Origin: AC-37 sp036386455
GTDB lineage: Bacteria > Actinomycetota > Thermoleophilia > Solirubrobacterales > Thermoleophilaceae
Assembly: GCA_036386455.1 (NCBI GenBank)
Contig: DASVVS010000141.1
Coordinates: 1 to 10,668 of the forward strand
Length of the DNA: 10,668 nt
Reading direction: 5' to 3'
Below the pieces are notes generated by a model. The model was given only the letters and a program-made list of their open reading frames with translations, ran no database searches and had not been told where the DNA came from. Of this stretch, positions 1-5,939 are shown one piece after another. Position numbers and translations under genes: made by a program. Each line of letters begins with the position of its first letter. Positions within the stretch are counted from its first letter, which is position 1.

Positions 1-47
1 AAGGCCTCCACGGGCGCGACCTCGCGCTCCTGCACGCCGACCGGTGA
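1..47 (+). CDS. Possible 3' end of an upstream gene (partial)
   Basis: Reading from base 3 gives the short tail GLHGRDLALLHADR and a TGA at 45-47. All fourteen codons have G or C at positions one and three and a mixed second position, the usual pattern of coding DNA in a GC-rich genome. The frame from base 1 is also open, to a TAA at 76-78 (ending PTNGKW), but its first codon positions are much less GC-rich, so I prefer the first reading. Too little is present to name a product. The strong hairpin at 111-145 would terminate this gene. Confidence 0.35.
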   Translation, partial: GLHGRDLALLHADR

Positions 48-110
48 GGGTGGCTGCCCGACCAACGGCAAGTGGTAACAAGCCACTCCGTCTAGCAAGA
101 CCGAGCAGTA
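48..110 (+). other. Short gap with small nested inverted repeats
   Basis: This stretch is less GC-rich than its surroundings. GTGGC (50-54) can pair with GCCAC (82-86), enclosing TGCC (55-58) with GGCA (67-70). GTCT (90-93) can pair with AGAC (98-101). The terminator at 111 follows directly. It could be a 3' untranslated region or the end of a structured RNA. It matches no tRNA, and I do not recognise an RNA family. Confidence 0.3.
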
Positions 111-145
111 CCGAGAGGCGGGCTTCGGCCCGCCTCTCGGCTTTT
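111..145 (+). terminator. Strong intrinsic terminator
   Basis: A perfect 13-bp stem (111-123 with 128-140) is closed by a TTCG tetraloop at 124-127 and followed by CTTTT. This is a textbook Rho-independent terminator for whatever lies upstream. Only 19 nt separate it from the GTG start at 165, so the next gene needs a promoter inside or very close to this hairpin, or depends on read-through. Confidence 0.85.
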
Positions 146-164
146 CTCGTAGGCTTGCGGCCCC

Positions 165-632
165 GTGGCCCAGGTCACCGTCAACGGAATCGACGAGCTC
201 CGCGCCCTCATGGGCCAGGAGGTCGGCCCCACCGAGTGGCGCGAGGTCACCCAGCAGGACATCGACGACTTCGCCCGCCTCTCCGGCGACGATCAGTGGA
301 TCCACGTCGACGTGGAGCGGGCCAAGACCGAGAGCCCGTTCGGCACCACGGTCGCCCACGGCAACCTGACCCTGTCGAAGATCGACGGCCTGCGCCTCGA
401 CCTGATCGAGTCGAAGGGGTTCAAGCTGGGCGTGAACTACGGCTGGAACAAGGTCCGCTTCCCCGCTCCGGTCCCGGCCGGCTCGAAGGTCAGGGCGAGG
501 GCCGAGGTGACCGCGGTCGACGAGGTCGGCGGCGGCTGGTACCAGGTCGTCACGAAGTTCACGGTCGAGGTCGAGGGCTCGGAGAAGCCCGCCTGCGTGG
601 GCGAGAGCGTCGGCCGCGCTCTGCCTGAGTGA
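165..632 (+). CDS. MaoC-family (R)-specific enoyl-CoA hydratase
   Basis: A 155-residue single hot-dog domain protein, the usual length for the one-domain MaoC group. It resembles mycobacterial Rv0130 (HtdZ), which hydrates trans-2-enoyl-CoA to (R)-3-hydroxyacyl-CoA. The catalytic D-x4-H pair of the hydratase-2 motif is present as Asp42 and His47 in SGDDQWIHVD. The Asn-Pro usual in that motif is Gln-Trp here, as in the Rv0130 group. The segments PFGTTVAHGNLTL (58-70) and NKVRFPAPVPAGS (95-107) are further family hallmarks. The GTG start is chosen because homology begins almost at once (VTVNGIDEL). No good ribosome binding site is visible, and a TAGGCT at 150-155 would place transcription start within a few bases of the codon. 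It is first in a run of four close genes. The physiological substrate is unknown. Confidence 0.9.
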   Translation: MAQVTVNGIDELRALMGQEVGPTEWREVTQQDIDDFARLSGDDQWIHVDVERAKTESPFGTTVAHGNLTLSKIDGLRLDLIESKGFKLGVNYGWNKVRFPAPVPAGSKVRARAEVTAVDEVGGGWYQVVTKFTVEVEGSEKPACVGESVGRALPE

Positions 633-642
633 CGACACGCCC

Positions 643-1863
643 GTGAACCCCGCCCCAGAGAGCCTCTGCGCGCTCACCGACCGCTTCGACCCCGAGGCCT
701 TCGACGCCCCGGGCGGCCGCGCGCGCGTGCGGCTGACCGTCGAGGGCGAGGGCGAGTGGGACGCGGTCATCCACGGAGCGGCGATATCGCTGCGTGATCC
801 GCGCGGCGAGCCCGACGCGACGATCCGGGCCTCGGCGAACGCCTGGACGCGAGTGGCGTCGGACCTCGCCGGCGGCCTGGCCGAGCACGAGTCCGGGCGC
901 CTCGCGGTGCGCAAGAACCTCCACATCGGGGTCGGCTTCCTGGCCGCCGTCAGCGCGCGCCGCGCCGACGGGCGCCGGCTCCGCTTCGACCGCGTCAAGA
1001 CCAGGCACGGCACGGTGGCGATCCAGGAGGCCGGGGCCGGCCCGCCGGTGCTGATGCTCCACGGACTCGGCGGGACCAAGATCTCGTTCCTCCCGACCCA
1101 GGCGGCGCTGGCCGGCGACTTCCGCACGATCGCCGTGGACCTGCCCGGCTTCGGCGACAGCGACAAGCCGCTCCCCGCCGCCTACGACGCGCCGTTCTTC
1201 GCCAAGTGGGTCGTCGCCCTGATGGACGAGCTCGAGATCGACCACGCGCACGTGATCGGGCACAGCATGGGCGGCCGGGTCGCGATCGAGCTCGGGATGG
1301 CCCATGCCGACCGGATCGACTGCCTCACGCTGATGACACCGTCGCTCGCGTGGCTGCGCGACAAGCGCTGGACGACGTACCTCAAGCTGGTGCGTCCCGA
1401 GCTGGCCGTGCTCCAGCCGGCGCCGCGGCCGGTGGTGGAGCGCTTCGTGCGCGCCGCCGTGCCCGGCGCGAAGGACGGCTGGAGCGCCGCCGGGATCGAC
1501 GAGTTCCTGCGCGCCTACCTCACGCCGCGCGGCCGGGTCGCGTTCTACGCGGCGGCCCGCAACATCTACCTGGAGGAGGGCGACGCGTTCTGGTCGCGCC
1601 TCGAGGCGGTCGAGGCGCGCTCGCTGTTCCTGTGGGGCAGGCGCGACCAGCTCATCCCGATGGGGTTCTCGCGGCACGTGAGGAAGGCGCTGCCGGCGGC
1701 CGAGCACGTGGTGCTCGACTGCGGCCACATTCCCCAGTTCGAGCGGCCGGCCCAGGCCCATGCCGCGATAAGCCGCTTCCTGCGCGGGGTACCTGCACAC
1801 GGTGGACGCACACGCTCACGAGGAACCCGCGCGGCCCGGCGGACCACGTCCGGGCTCGGCTAG
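643..1863 (+). CDS. SCP2-like domain / alpha-beta hydrolase fusion
   Basis: A 406-residue protein starting at GTG, 10 nt after the MaoC gene. Residues 8-107 look like a sterol-carrier-protein-2-like lipid-binding domain (inference from pattern). Residues 118-381 form a clear alpha/beta hydrolase: oxyanion loop LHGLGG (139-144), nucleophile elbow GHSMGG with Ser208, acid Asp335 in WGRRD, and His362 in DCGHIPQF. Next to a MaoC hydratase, a lipid, ester or acyl-CoA substrate is plausible but unproven. The last 20 or so residues are Arg-rich and lie where the frame runs into the next gene, overlapping it by 62 nt. They are probably not conserved and may be a read-on tail. There is no signal peptide, so it should be cytoplasmic. 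The exact start is uncertain because no strong ribosome binding site is seen. Confidence 0.85.
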   Translation: MNPAPESLCALTDRFDPEAFDAPGGRARVRLTVEGEGEWDAVIHGAAISLRDPRGEPDATIRASANAWTRVASDLAGGLAEHESGRLAVRKNLHIGVGFLAAVSARRADGRRLRFDRVKTRHGTVAIQEAGAGPPVLMLHGLGGTKISFLPTQAALAGDFRTIAVDLPGFGDSDKPLPAAYDAPFFAKWVVALMDELEIDHAHVIGHSMGGRVAIELGMAHADRIDCLTLMTPSLAWLRDKRWTTYLKLVRPELAVLQPAPRPVVERFVRAAVPGAKDGWSAAGIDEFLRAYLTPRGRVAFYAAARNIYLEEGDAFWSRLEAVEARSLFLWGRRDQLIPMGFSRHVRKALPAAEHVVLDCGHIPQFERPAQAHAAISRFLRGVPAHGGRTRSRGTRAARRTTSGLG

Positions 1864-2731
1864 CGAGCGAGCGCGCCGGGTCGGCCGGCGCGCCTGGCGC
1901 TACCTGAGGGCCCTCTACGTCAAGGGCTACGAGGACAACGTCACCGGCCTGTCGGGCATGGTCGCGTACAACCTGCTGCTGTCGCTGTTCCCGCTCGCGC
2001 TCGTGGCCCTGTTCGTGGCCGGCAGCATCCTCCAGTCGCCGGAGGTCGAGGAGAGCGTGCTGTCGGACCTGCGCGAGCTGTTCCCCGACGCGACCGAGAA
2101 CACGATCTCGGACACGCTCGGGCGGGTGCGCGACAACTCCACGAGCTTCGGGATCTTCGCGCTGATCGCGAGCATCTGGTTCGGCTCGTCGTTCTGGGGC
2201 GCGCTCGACACCGCCTTCTGCCGGATCTACCACGTGAAGTGCCGCAAGTGGGTCGAGCAGAAGCGCTTCGGCCTCGTGATGCTCGTCGTGATCCTCCTGT
2301 TCATGGCGGCGACGGTGCTGCTGCCGACGATCCAGACCACGCTCGTGCGCGGCGCGCGCAACCTGCCGTTCGGCCTGGCCGACTACGGCGACGAGGTCTT
2401 CCTGGTCACGCTAGTGGTCGGCCTCCTCATCCTGTTCGGGGTGCTCTGCGTCATCTACTCGGCCGTGCCGAACCGGCTCGTCCCGTGGCGCGCGGTGTGG
2501 CCGGGCGCGCTCGGCGCCACCTTCGCCATCGCCACCATCGACTACGTCTTCCCGGCCTACCTCGCCGAGTCGCCGCTGACGCAGGTCGGGAGCACGCTCG
2601 TGTTCGTGATGATCGTCCTGATCTGGTTCTACGCGATCGCGTTCGTCATCCTCGGGGGCGGGCTGATCAACGCCCTACGGTTCGAGAAGCACGACACCGG
2701 CCGCCTGGCGGTCGAGAGGACGGAGGGATGA
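1802..2731 (+). CDS. YihY/virulence factor BrkB family membrane protein
   Basis: A 309-residue integral membrane protein with about six hydrophobic spans, near residues 52-75, 114-134, 155-176, 198-220, 231-251 and 262-290. Typical family segments include GLSGMVAYNLLLSLFPLAL near the first helix, the WFGSSFWGALDTAFCRIY region and VPWRAVWPGALGAT. Despite an old annotation as RNase BN, this family has no established nuclease activity, and its transport or envelope role is unresolved. The N-terminal 40 residues are basic and probably cytoplasmic. GTG 1802 is the only plausible start before the first helix, because no in-frame ATG or GTG lies between it and 1958. It overlaps the hydrolase gene by 62 nt, and its stop shares an ATGA with the next gene, so translational coupling is likely. 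Confidence 0.88.
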   Translation: MDAHAHEEPARPGGPRPGSASERARRVGRRAWRYLRALYVKGYEDNVTGLSGMVAYNLLLSLFPLALVALFVAGSILQSPEVEESVLSDLRELFPDATENTISDTLGRVRDNSTSFGIFALIASIWFGSSFWGALDTAFCRIYHVKCRKWVEQKRFGLVMLVVILLFMAATVLLPTIQTTLVRGARNLPFGLADYGDEVFLVTLVVGLLILFGVLCVIYSAVPNRLVPWRAVWPGALGATFAIATIDYVFPAYLAESPLTQVGSTLVFVMIVLIWFYAIAFVILGGGLINALRFEKHDTGRLAVERTEG

Positions 2732-4053
2732 GCGACCGCACACCGGAGCGGATCCGCGAGGAGATCCTCGCGCTGGTCCGCGAGTACCACGACGCCTCGC
2801 GCGGCGGCCCGTTCGTGCCGGGCGAGTCGCCGGTGCCGGTGTCGGGGCGCGTCTACGACGAGGAGGAGATGGTCCACCTCGTCGACAGCTCGCTCGACTT
2901 CTGGCTCACGACCGGCCGCTTCGCCAAGCGGCTCGAGCGCGGGCTCGCGCGCTTCGTGGGCACCCGCCACGCGCTGCTGTGCAACTCGGGCTCGTCGGCC
3001 AACCTGCTCGCGCTCTCGGCGCTCACCTCCGACCGCCTCGGCCGGCGGCGGCTGGTGGAGGGCGACGAGGTGATCACCGTGGCCGCGGGCTTCCCCACCA
3101 CCGTCAACCCGATCATCCAGAACCGGCTGAAGCCGGTGTTCGTGGACGTGGACGTGGCCACCGGCAACGTGATCCCGGAGGCGCTGGCCGAGGCCGTGGG
3201 GCCGCGCACCCGTGCCGTGATGCTCGCCCACACGCTCGGCAACCCGTGGGACGCGGACGCCGTGAAGGCGGTCTGCGCGGAGCACGACCTGTGGCTCGTG
3301 GAGGACAACTGCGACGCGCTCGGGTCCACCTACGACGGCCGGATGACGGGCACGTTCGGCGACCTCGCGACCGTCTCGTTCTATCCCGCCCACCACATCA
3401 CGACCGGCGAGGGCGGCTGCGTGTTCGTGCGCAGCGGCAAGCTCAAGAAGATCGTCGAGTCGTTCCGGGACTGGGGGCGCGACTGCTGGTGCGCGCCGGG
3501 CGACGAGAACACCTGCGGCAAGCGCTTCGAGTGGCAGCTCGGCGACCTGCCGGCCGGCTACGACCACAAGTACACGTACTCGCACGTGGGCTACAACCTG
3601 AAGATGACGGACATGCAGGCCGCCGTAGGGCTCGCGCAGCTCGAGAAGCTGCCGGAGTTCATCGAGGCCCGCAAGCGCAACTGGCGGCGCCTGCGCGAGG
3701 GACTGGAGCGCCACTCCGACGTGCTGATGCTGCCCGAGCCCACCCCGCGCAGCGACCCGAGCTGGTTCGGCTTCTCGCTGTGCGTGCGGCCGGACGCGCC
3801 GTTCGGCCGGCCGGAGCTCGTGGCCTGGCTGGAGGCGGCCGGGATCGGGACCCGTCAGATCTTCGCCGGCAACCTGATCCGCCAGCCCGCCTACCGGCAC
3901 ATGGAGCACCGCGTGGCGGGCCCGCTCGACAACACCGACCTGATCATGAACCAGGGCATGTGGATCGGGGTCTACCCGGGCCTGAGCGACGAGATGATCG
4001 ACTACATGCTCGCCGCGTTCGACCGCTTCCGCGAGGTTCGTAAGGCGGCATAG
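2728..4053 (+). CDS. rfbH: RfbH/E1-type CDP-4-dehydro-6-deoxyglucose 3-dehydrase-like enzyme
   Basis: A 441-residue member of the DegT/DnrJ/EryC1 fold, close to the length of the E1 enzyme (DdhC/RfbH) of 3,6-dideoxyhexose synthesis. E1 uses PMP and a [2Fe-2S] cluster to dehydrate C3 of CDP-4-keto-6-deoxyglucose. Two diagnostic traits are visible. The lysine that binds PLP in ordinary aminotransferases is replaced by His222 in SFYPAHHITTGEGG. The cluster ligands have the exact spacing C195-x57-C253-x-C255-x7-C263. Other fold markers are CNSGSSANLLAL (85-96) and the cofactor Asp/Asn of VEDNCDALGS (191-200). The ATG overlaps the preceding TGA (ATGA), with AGAGGA at 2715-2720 as ribosome binding site. 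No cytidylyltransferase, CDP-glucose dehydratase or E3-type reductase is in view, so the real sugar substrate and pathway are unknown. Confidence 0.92.
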   Translation: MSDRTPERIREEILALVREYHDASRGGPFVPGESPVPVSGRVYDEEEMVHLVDSSLDFWLTTGRFAKRLERGLARFVGTRHALLCNSGSSANLLALSALTSDRLGRRRLVEGDEVITVAAGFPTTVNPIIQNRLKPVFVDVDVATGNVIPEALAEAVGPRTRAVMLAHTLGNPWDADAVKAVCAEHDLWLVEDNCDALGSTYDGRMTGTFGDLATVSFYPAHHITTGEGGCVFVRSGKLKKIVESFRDWGRDCWCAPGDENTCGKRFEWQLGDLPAGYDHKYTYSHVGYNLKMTDMQAAVGLAQLEKLPEFIEARKRNWRRLREGLERHSDVLMLPEPTPRSDPSWFGFSLCVRPDAPFGRPELVAWLEAAGIGTRQIFAGNLIRQPAYRHMEHRVAGPLDNTDLIMNQGMWIGVYPGLSDEMIDYMLAAFDRFREVRKAA

Positions 4054-4057
4054 CGCC

Positions 4058-4065
4058 GCTACACT
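4058..4065 (+). promoter_or_regulatory. Candidate -10 element ahead of rpmG
   Basis: The octamer GCTACACT contains a TANNNT -10 hexamer at 4060-4065. Start of transcription would fall near 4072, exactly at the foot of the hairpins at 4073-4113. No convincing -35 is seen. The same octamer pattern GCTANNCT lies ahead of rplK, rplJ and rpoB. Confidence 0.45.
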
Positions 4066-4072
4066 CCCGGCT

Positions 4073-4113
4073 GACCTCGCGGCCCCTGCGAGGTCGTTCT
4101 TTCGCAGGGGGCC
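4073..4113 (+). promoter_or_regulatory. Two mutually exclusive hairpins in the rpmG leader (attenuator-like)
   Basis: Hairpin A has a perfect 8-bp stem, GACCTCGC (4073-4080) with GCGAGGTC (4088-4095), followed by GTTCTTT, so it looks like a terminator for rfbH. Hairpin B pairs GGCCCCTGCG (4081-4090) with CGCAGGGGGCC (4103-4113) with one bulged base. Bases 4088-4090 are needed by both stems, and the loop of A lies within B, so they cannot coexist. This could be a simple terminator or a leader switch. Distinguishing the two needs transcript data. Confidence 0.5.
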
Positions 4114-4140
4114 GTTTCACCGAAAGACCGTCAGGGAGCC

Positions 4141-4305
4141 ATGGCCCGCGGAGACGTCCGAATCGCCGTGACGCTCGCTTGTGAGGACTGCAAGCGGCGG
4201 AACTACCAGTCAGAGAAGTCCAAGCGCAACGACCCGAACCGGATCGAGCTGCGCAAGTACTGCCGCTGGTGCGGGAAGCACACCCCGCACAAGGAAACAC
4301 GCTAG
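4141..4305 (+). CDS. rpmG: 50S ribosomal protein bL33 (zinc-ribbon form)
   Basis: A 54-residue protein, MARGDVRIAVTLACEDCKRR onward, ending HTPHKETR. It has the four-cysteine zinc-ribbon pattern of C-plus L33 (C14-x2-C17 and C41-x2-C44), with the basic NDPNRIELRKYCRWC segment characteristic of the family. L33 sits near the exit site of the large ribosomal subunit. In actinomycetes, C-plus L33 usually coexists with a zinc-free paralogue made under zinc starvation. No zinc-uptake regulator site is visible here. The ATG follows AGGGAG at 4133-4138 at short spacing. It is first in the rpmG-secE-nusG group, with secE only 9 nt downstream. Confidence 0.95.
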   Translation: MARGDVRIAVTLACEDCKRRNYQSEKSKRNDPNRIELRKYCRWCGKHTPHKETR

Positions 4306-4314
4306 GGCCTCCAC

Positions 4315-4956
4315 GTGGCTCGCGACCGCCAGAAGGCGAAGCAGCGTCAGCAGCAGCGCCGCGAGGAGCGGCTCCGCGAGCGCGGGGAGGCACAGCCGCG
4401 GGACGGCGCCGAGGGCGCCTCCGACGCCGCGGGCGCCGACGGCGCCAAGGCCGACCCCTCCGATCCGGCCGAGGTCGGCCGCATCGCGGGCGAGACCGGC
4501 GCGCCGCCCGAGAACCTCGGGCACAGCGACGCCTCCCTCGAGGCCGACGCCAACACGCCGCGCGGTCCCCGTGACCACGACCGCCCCGACCTCTCCGAGG
4601 AGGAAGAGGAGGAGCTCTTCCTCGACGAGGAGGACTTCGAGGTCGACCAGGAGGAGCTGGCTCAGGCCGAGGCCGAGCAGGACTCCGGATCGGGCGCCGA
4701 GGTGGCCACCGCCGGCCCTCGCGGCAAGCGCGGCGACCGCGCGCCCGCGTCGGGGGAGCCCGTCAAGGCCGGCGGCCTCGCTAGGGTTGTCGCGTTCCTG
4801 CGCGCCTGCTGGGCCGAGCTCCAGCGAGTGCAGTGGCCGGACCGCCGTCAGACCACTCAGCTCACGGCGATCGTCCTCGTCTTCATCGTGATCATGGGCG
4901 GCTACCTGGGGCTGCTCGACGCGATCGTCTCGCGTGTCGTCCAGGAGATCATCTAG
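4315..4956 (+). CDS. secE: Preprotein translocase subunit SecE with long charged N-terminal extension
   Basis: The 213-residue product carries a complete SecE core at 155-213: the amphipathic helix FLRACWAELQRVQWPDRRQT (161-180) followed by one membrane span at about 183-205 and a short tail. SecE clamps SecY in the plasma-membrane translocon. The first 150 residues are unusual. A very basic, Gln/Arg-rich start (1-24) is followed by an Ala/Gly/Asp linker, an acidic run (SEEEEEE near 94-100, then DEEDFEVDQEE), and a second basic patch. Third codon positions stay G/C-rich throughout, so the extension looks truly coded. The GTG start has AGGG overlapping the rpmG stop at suitable spacing. An internal GTG at residue 130 is a less likely alternative start. 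Typical bacterial SecE proteins of this one-span type are roughly 60-130 residues long. Confidence 0.93.
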   Translation: MARDRQKAKQRQQQRREERLRERGEAQPRDGAEGASDAAGADGAKADPSDPAEVGRIAGETGAPPENLGHSDASLEADANTPRGPRDHDRPDLSEEEEEELFLDEEDFEVDQEELAQAEAEQDSGSGAEVATAGPRGKRGDRAPASGEPVKAGGLARVVAFLRACWAELQRVQWPDRRQTTQLTAIVLVFIVIMGGYLGLLDAIVSRVVQEII

Positions 4957-4967
4957 CTAAGGATTCA

Positions 4968-5489
4968 ATGTTCCGCTGGTACGCAGTCAACACCTACTCA
5001 GGGCACGAGAAGAAGGTCAAGCAGAACCTGGAACATCGCGTCCAGTCGCTCGGCCAGCAGCGCAACGTGCGCCAGATCGTGATCCCCACCGAGCAGGTCT
5101 CGGAGATGAAGGACGGCCAGAAGATCCAGGTCGAGAAGCGCACGATGCCCGGCTACGTCCTCGTGAACATGAACCTCGACGAGGACTCGTGGACGGTCGT
5201 GAAGGGCACGCCGGGCGTGACCGGGTTCGTGGGCGCGTCGCAGAAGCCGGTGCCGCTGTCGCAGCCCGAGGTCGACCGCCTGCTCAACCGCGAGGTGGCC
5301 GAGCGGCCGCGCACGCGCGCGCAGTTCTCGATCGGCGAGAGCGTCAAGGTCGTCTCCGGCCCGCTGTCCGACTTCTCGGGCGAGATCTCCGAGATCAACG
5401 AGGACGCGGCCAAGCTCAAGGTGCTGGTCTCGATCTTCGGGCGTGAGACGCCTGTCGAGGTCGGGTTCGACCAGGTGAAGAAGGTCTAG
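4968..5489 (+). CDS. nusG: Transcription termination/antitermination factor NusG
   Basis: A 173-residue protein starting MFRWYAVNTYSGHEKKVKQN, the classic NGN-domain opening. The NGN domain (about 1-90) binds RNA polymerase and includes the RTMPGYVLVNM segment at 58-68. The KOW domain lies at about 118-173 (SIGESVKVVSGPLSDFSGEI) and would contact Rho or ribosomal protein S10. The open frame extends upstream to 4833, but ATG 4968 is the right start: homology begins there, AAGGA at 4959-4963 precedes it, and it lies just past the secE stop (11-nt gap). The length is near that of compact NusG proteins. It lacks the long acidic N-terminal extension seen in many actinomycete NusG proteins, whereas SecE beside it does have one. 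Confidence 0.97.
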   Translation: MFRWYAVNTYSGHEKKVKQNLEHRVQSLGQQRNVRQIVIPTEQVSEMKDGQKIQVEKRTMPGYVLVNMNLDEDSWTVVKGTPGVTGFVGASQKPVPLSQPEVDRLLNREVAERPRTRAQFSIGESVKVVSGPLSDFSGEISEINEDAAKLKVLVSIFGRETPVEVGFDQVKKV

Positions 5490-5491
5490 CC

Positions 5492-5508
5492 CGGAGCGCT
5501 ACGCTCCG
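5492..5508 (+). promoter_or_regulatory. 7-bp inverted repeat with embedded -10-like octamer before rplK
   Basis: CGGAGCG (5492-5498) pairs with CGCTCCG (5502-5508) around a CTA loop. The octamer GCTACGCT at 5498-5505 fits GCTANNCT. If it is a -10 element, transcription would begin near 5512, five bases before the rplK ATG, giving an almost leaderless mRNA. That would agree with the lack of a Shine-Dalgarno sequence there. The repeat could instead be a small processing hairpin. Confidence 0.3.
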
Positions 5509-5516
5509 CCACCACC

Positions 5517-5939
5517 ATGGCCAAGAAGGTCCTCACCACCATCAAGCTCCAGGTCCCCGGCGGCGCCGCCAACCCGGCTCCGCCCGTCGGCCCCGCGCTC
5601 GGCCAGCACGGCGTGAACATCATGGAGTTCTGCAAGGCGTTCAACGCCCAGACGCAGGACCAGGCCGGGCGGATCATCCCCGCCGAGATCACCGTCTTCG
5701 AGGACCGCTCGTTCACCTTCATCACGAAGACGCCGCCGGCCGCCGTGCTGATCAAGGAGGCCGCCGGGATCGCGAAGGGCTCGGGTGAGCCGAACCGCGA
5801 GAAGGTCGGCAAGATCACCAAGCAGCAGGCGCGCGACATCGCCGAGGCCAAGCTGCAGGACCTGAACGCGTCCGACATCGACCAGGCCGCGAAGATCATC
5901 GAGGGCACCGCGCGCTCGATGGGCGTGGAGGTCAACTGA
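5517..5939 (+). CDS. rplK: 50S ribosomal protein uL11
   Basis: A 140-residue protein of standard L11 length. The N-terminal domain carries the proline-rich PAPPVGPALGQHGVNIMEFC (20-39), the region involved in thiostrepton and elongation-factor interaction. The C-terminal rRNA-binding domain (about 73-140) has KVGKITKQQARDIAEAK and the closing GTARSMGV motif. L11 forms the GTPase-associated centre with 23S rRNA and the stalk base, and is needed for RelA-type sensing of stalled ribosomes. The start ATG has no visible Shine-Dalgarno sequence. It lies 27 nt after nusG, and its TGA overlaps the rplA ATG by one base (TGATG), so L11 and L1 are probably translationally coupled. Confidence 0.98.
   Translation: MAKKVLTTIKLQVPGGAANPAPPVGPALGQHGVNIMEFCKAFNAQTQDQAGRIIPAEITVFEDRSFTFITKTPPAAVLIKEAAGIAKGSGEPNREKVGKITKQQARDIAEAKLQDLNASDIDQAAKIIEGTARSMGVEVN

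Noticed and set aside
48..165. Possible tRNA or RNase P RNA end (a GGTAACAAGCCACTCC stretch recalls RNase P)
   Set aside because: There is no cloverleaf or TTCRA arm, and the rest of an RNase P 3' domain is absent because coding sequence follows. The resemblance is too short.
44..628. 194-codon + frame overlapping the MaoC gene
   Set aside because: It is an Arg/Pro/Gly-rich out-of-frame reading of the MaoC gene and crosses the terminator at 111-145.
559..1800. 413-codon open frame on the - strand opposite the hydrolase gene
   Set aside because: It is a GC-bias shadow: low-complexity Arg/Val/His-rich translation with no recognisable domain, opposite a gene with an intact catalytic triad.
2629..3909. 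426-codon - strand frame opposite rfbH
   Set aside because: It lies opposite a gene with exact iron-sulphur cysteine spacing, and its translation is compositional noise.
1..4053. Defence or mobile-element interpretation of the accessory genes
   Set aside because: There is no nuclease, transposase, integrase, toxin or phage-like gene, and codon bias is uniform. The genes fit lipid, envelope and sugar metabolism.
4833..4967. Upstream extension of the nusG frame
   Set aside because: It overlaps the conserved SecE membrane segment in another frame. NusG homology and the ribosome binding site place the start at 4968.
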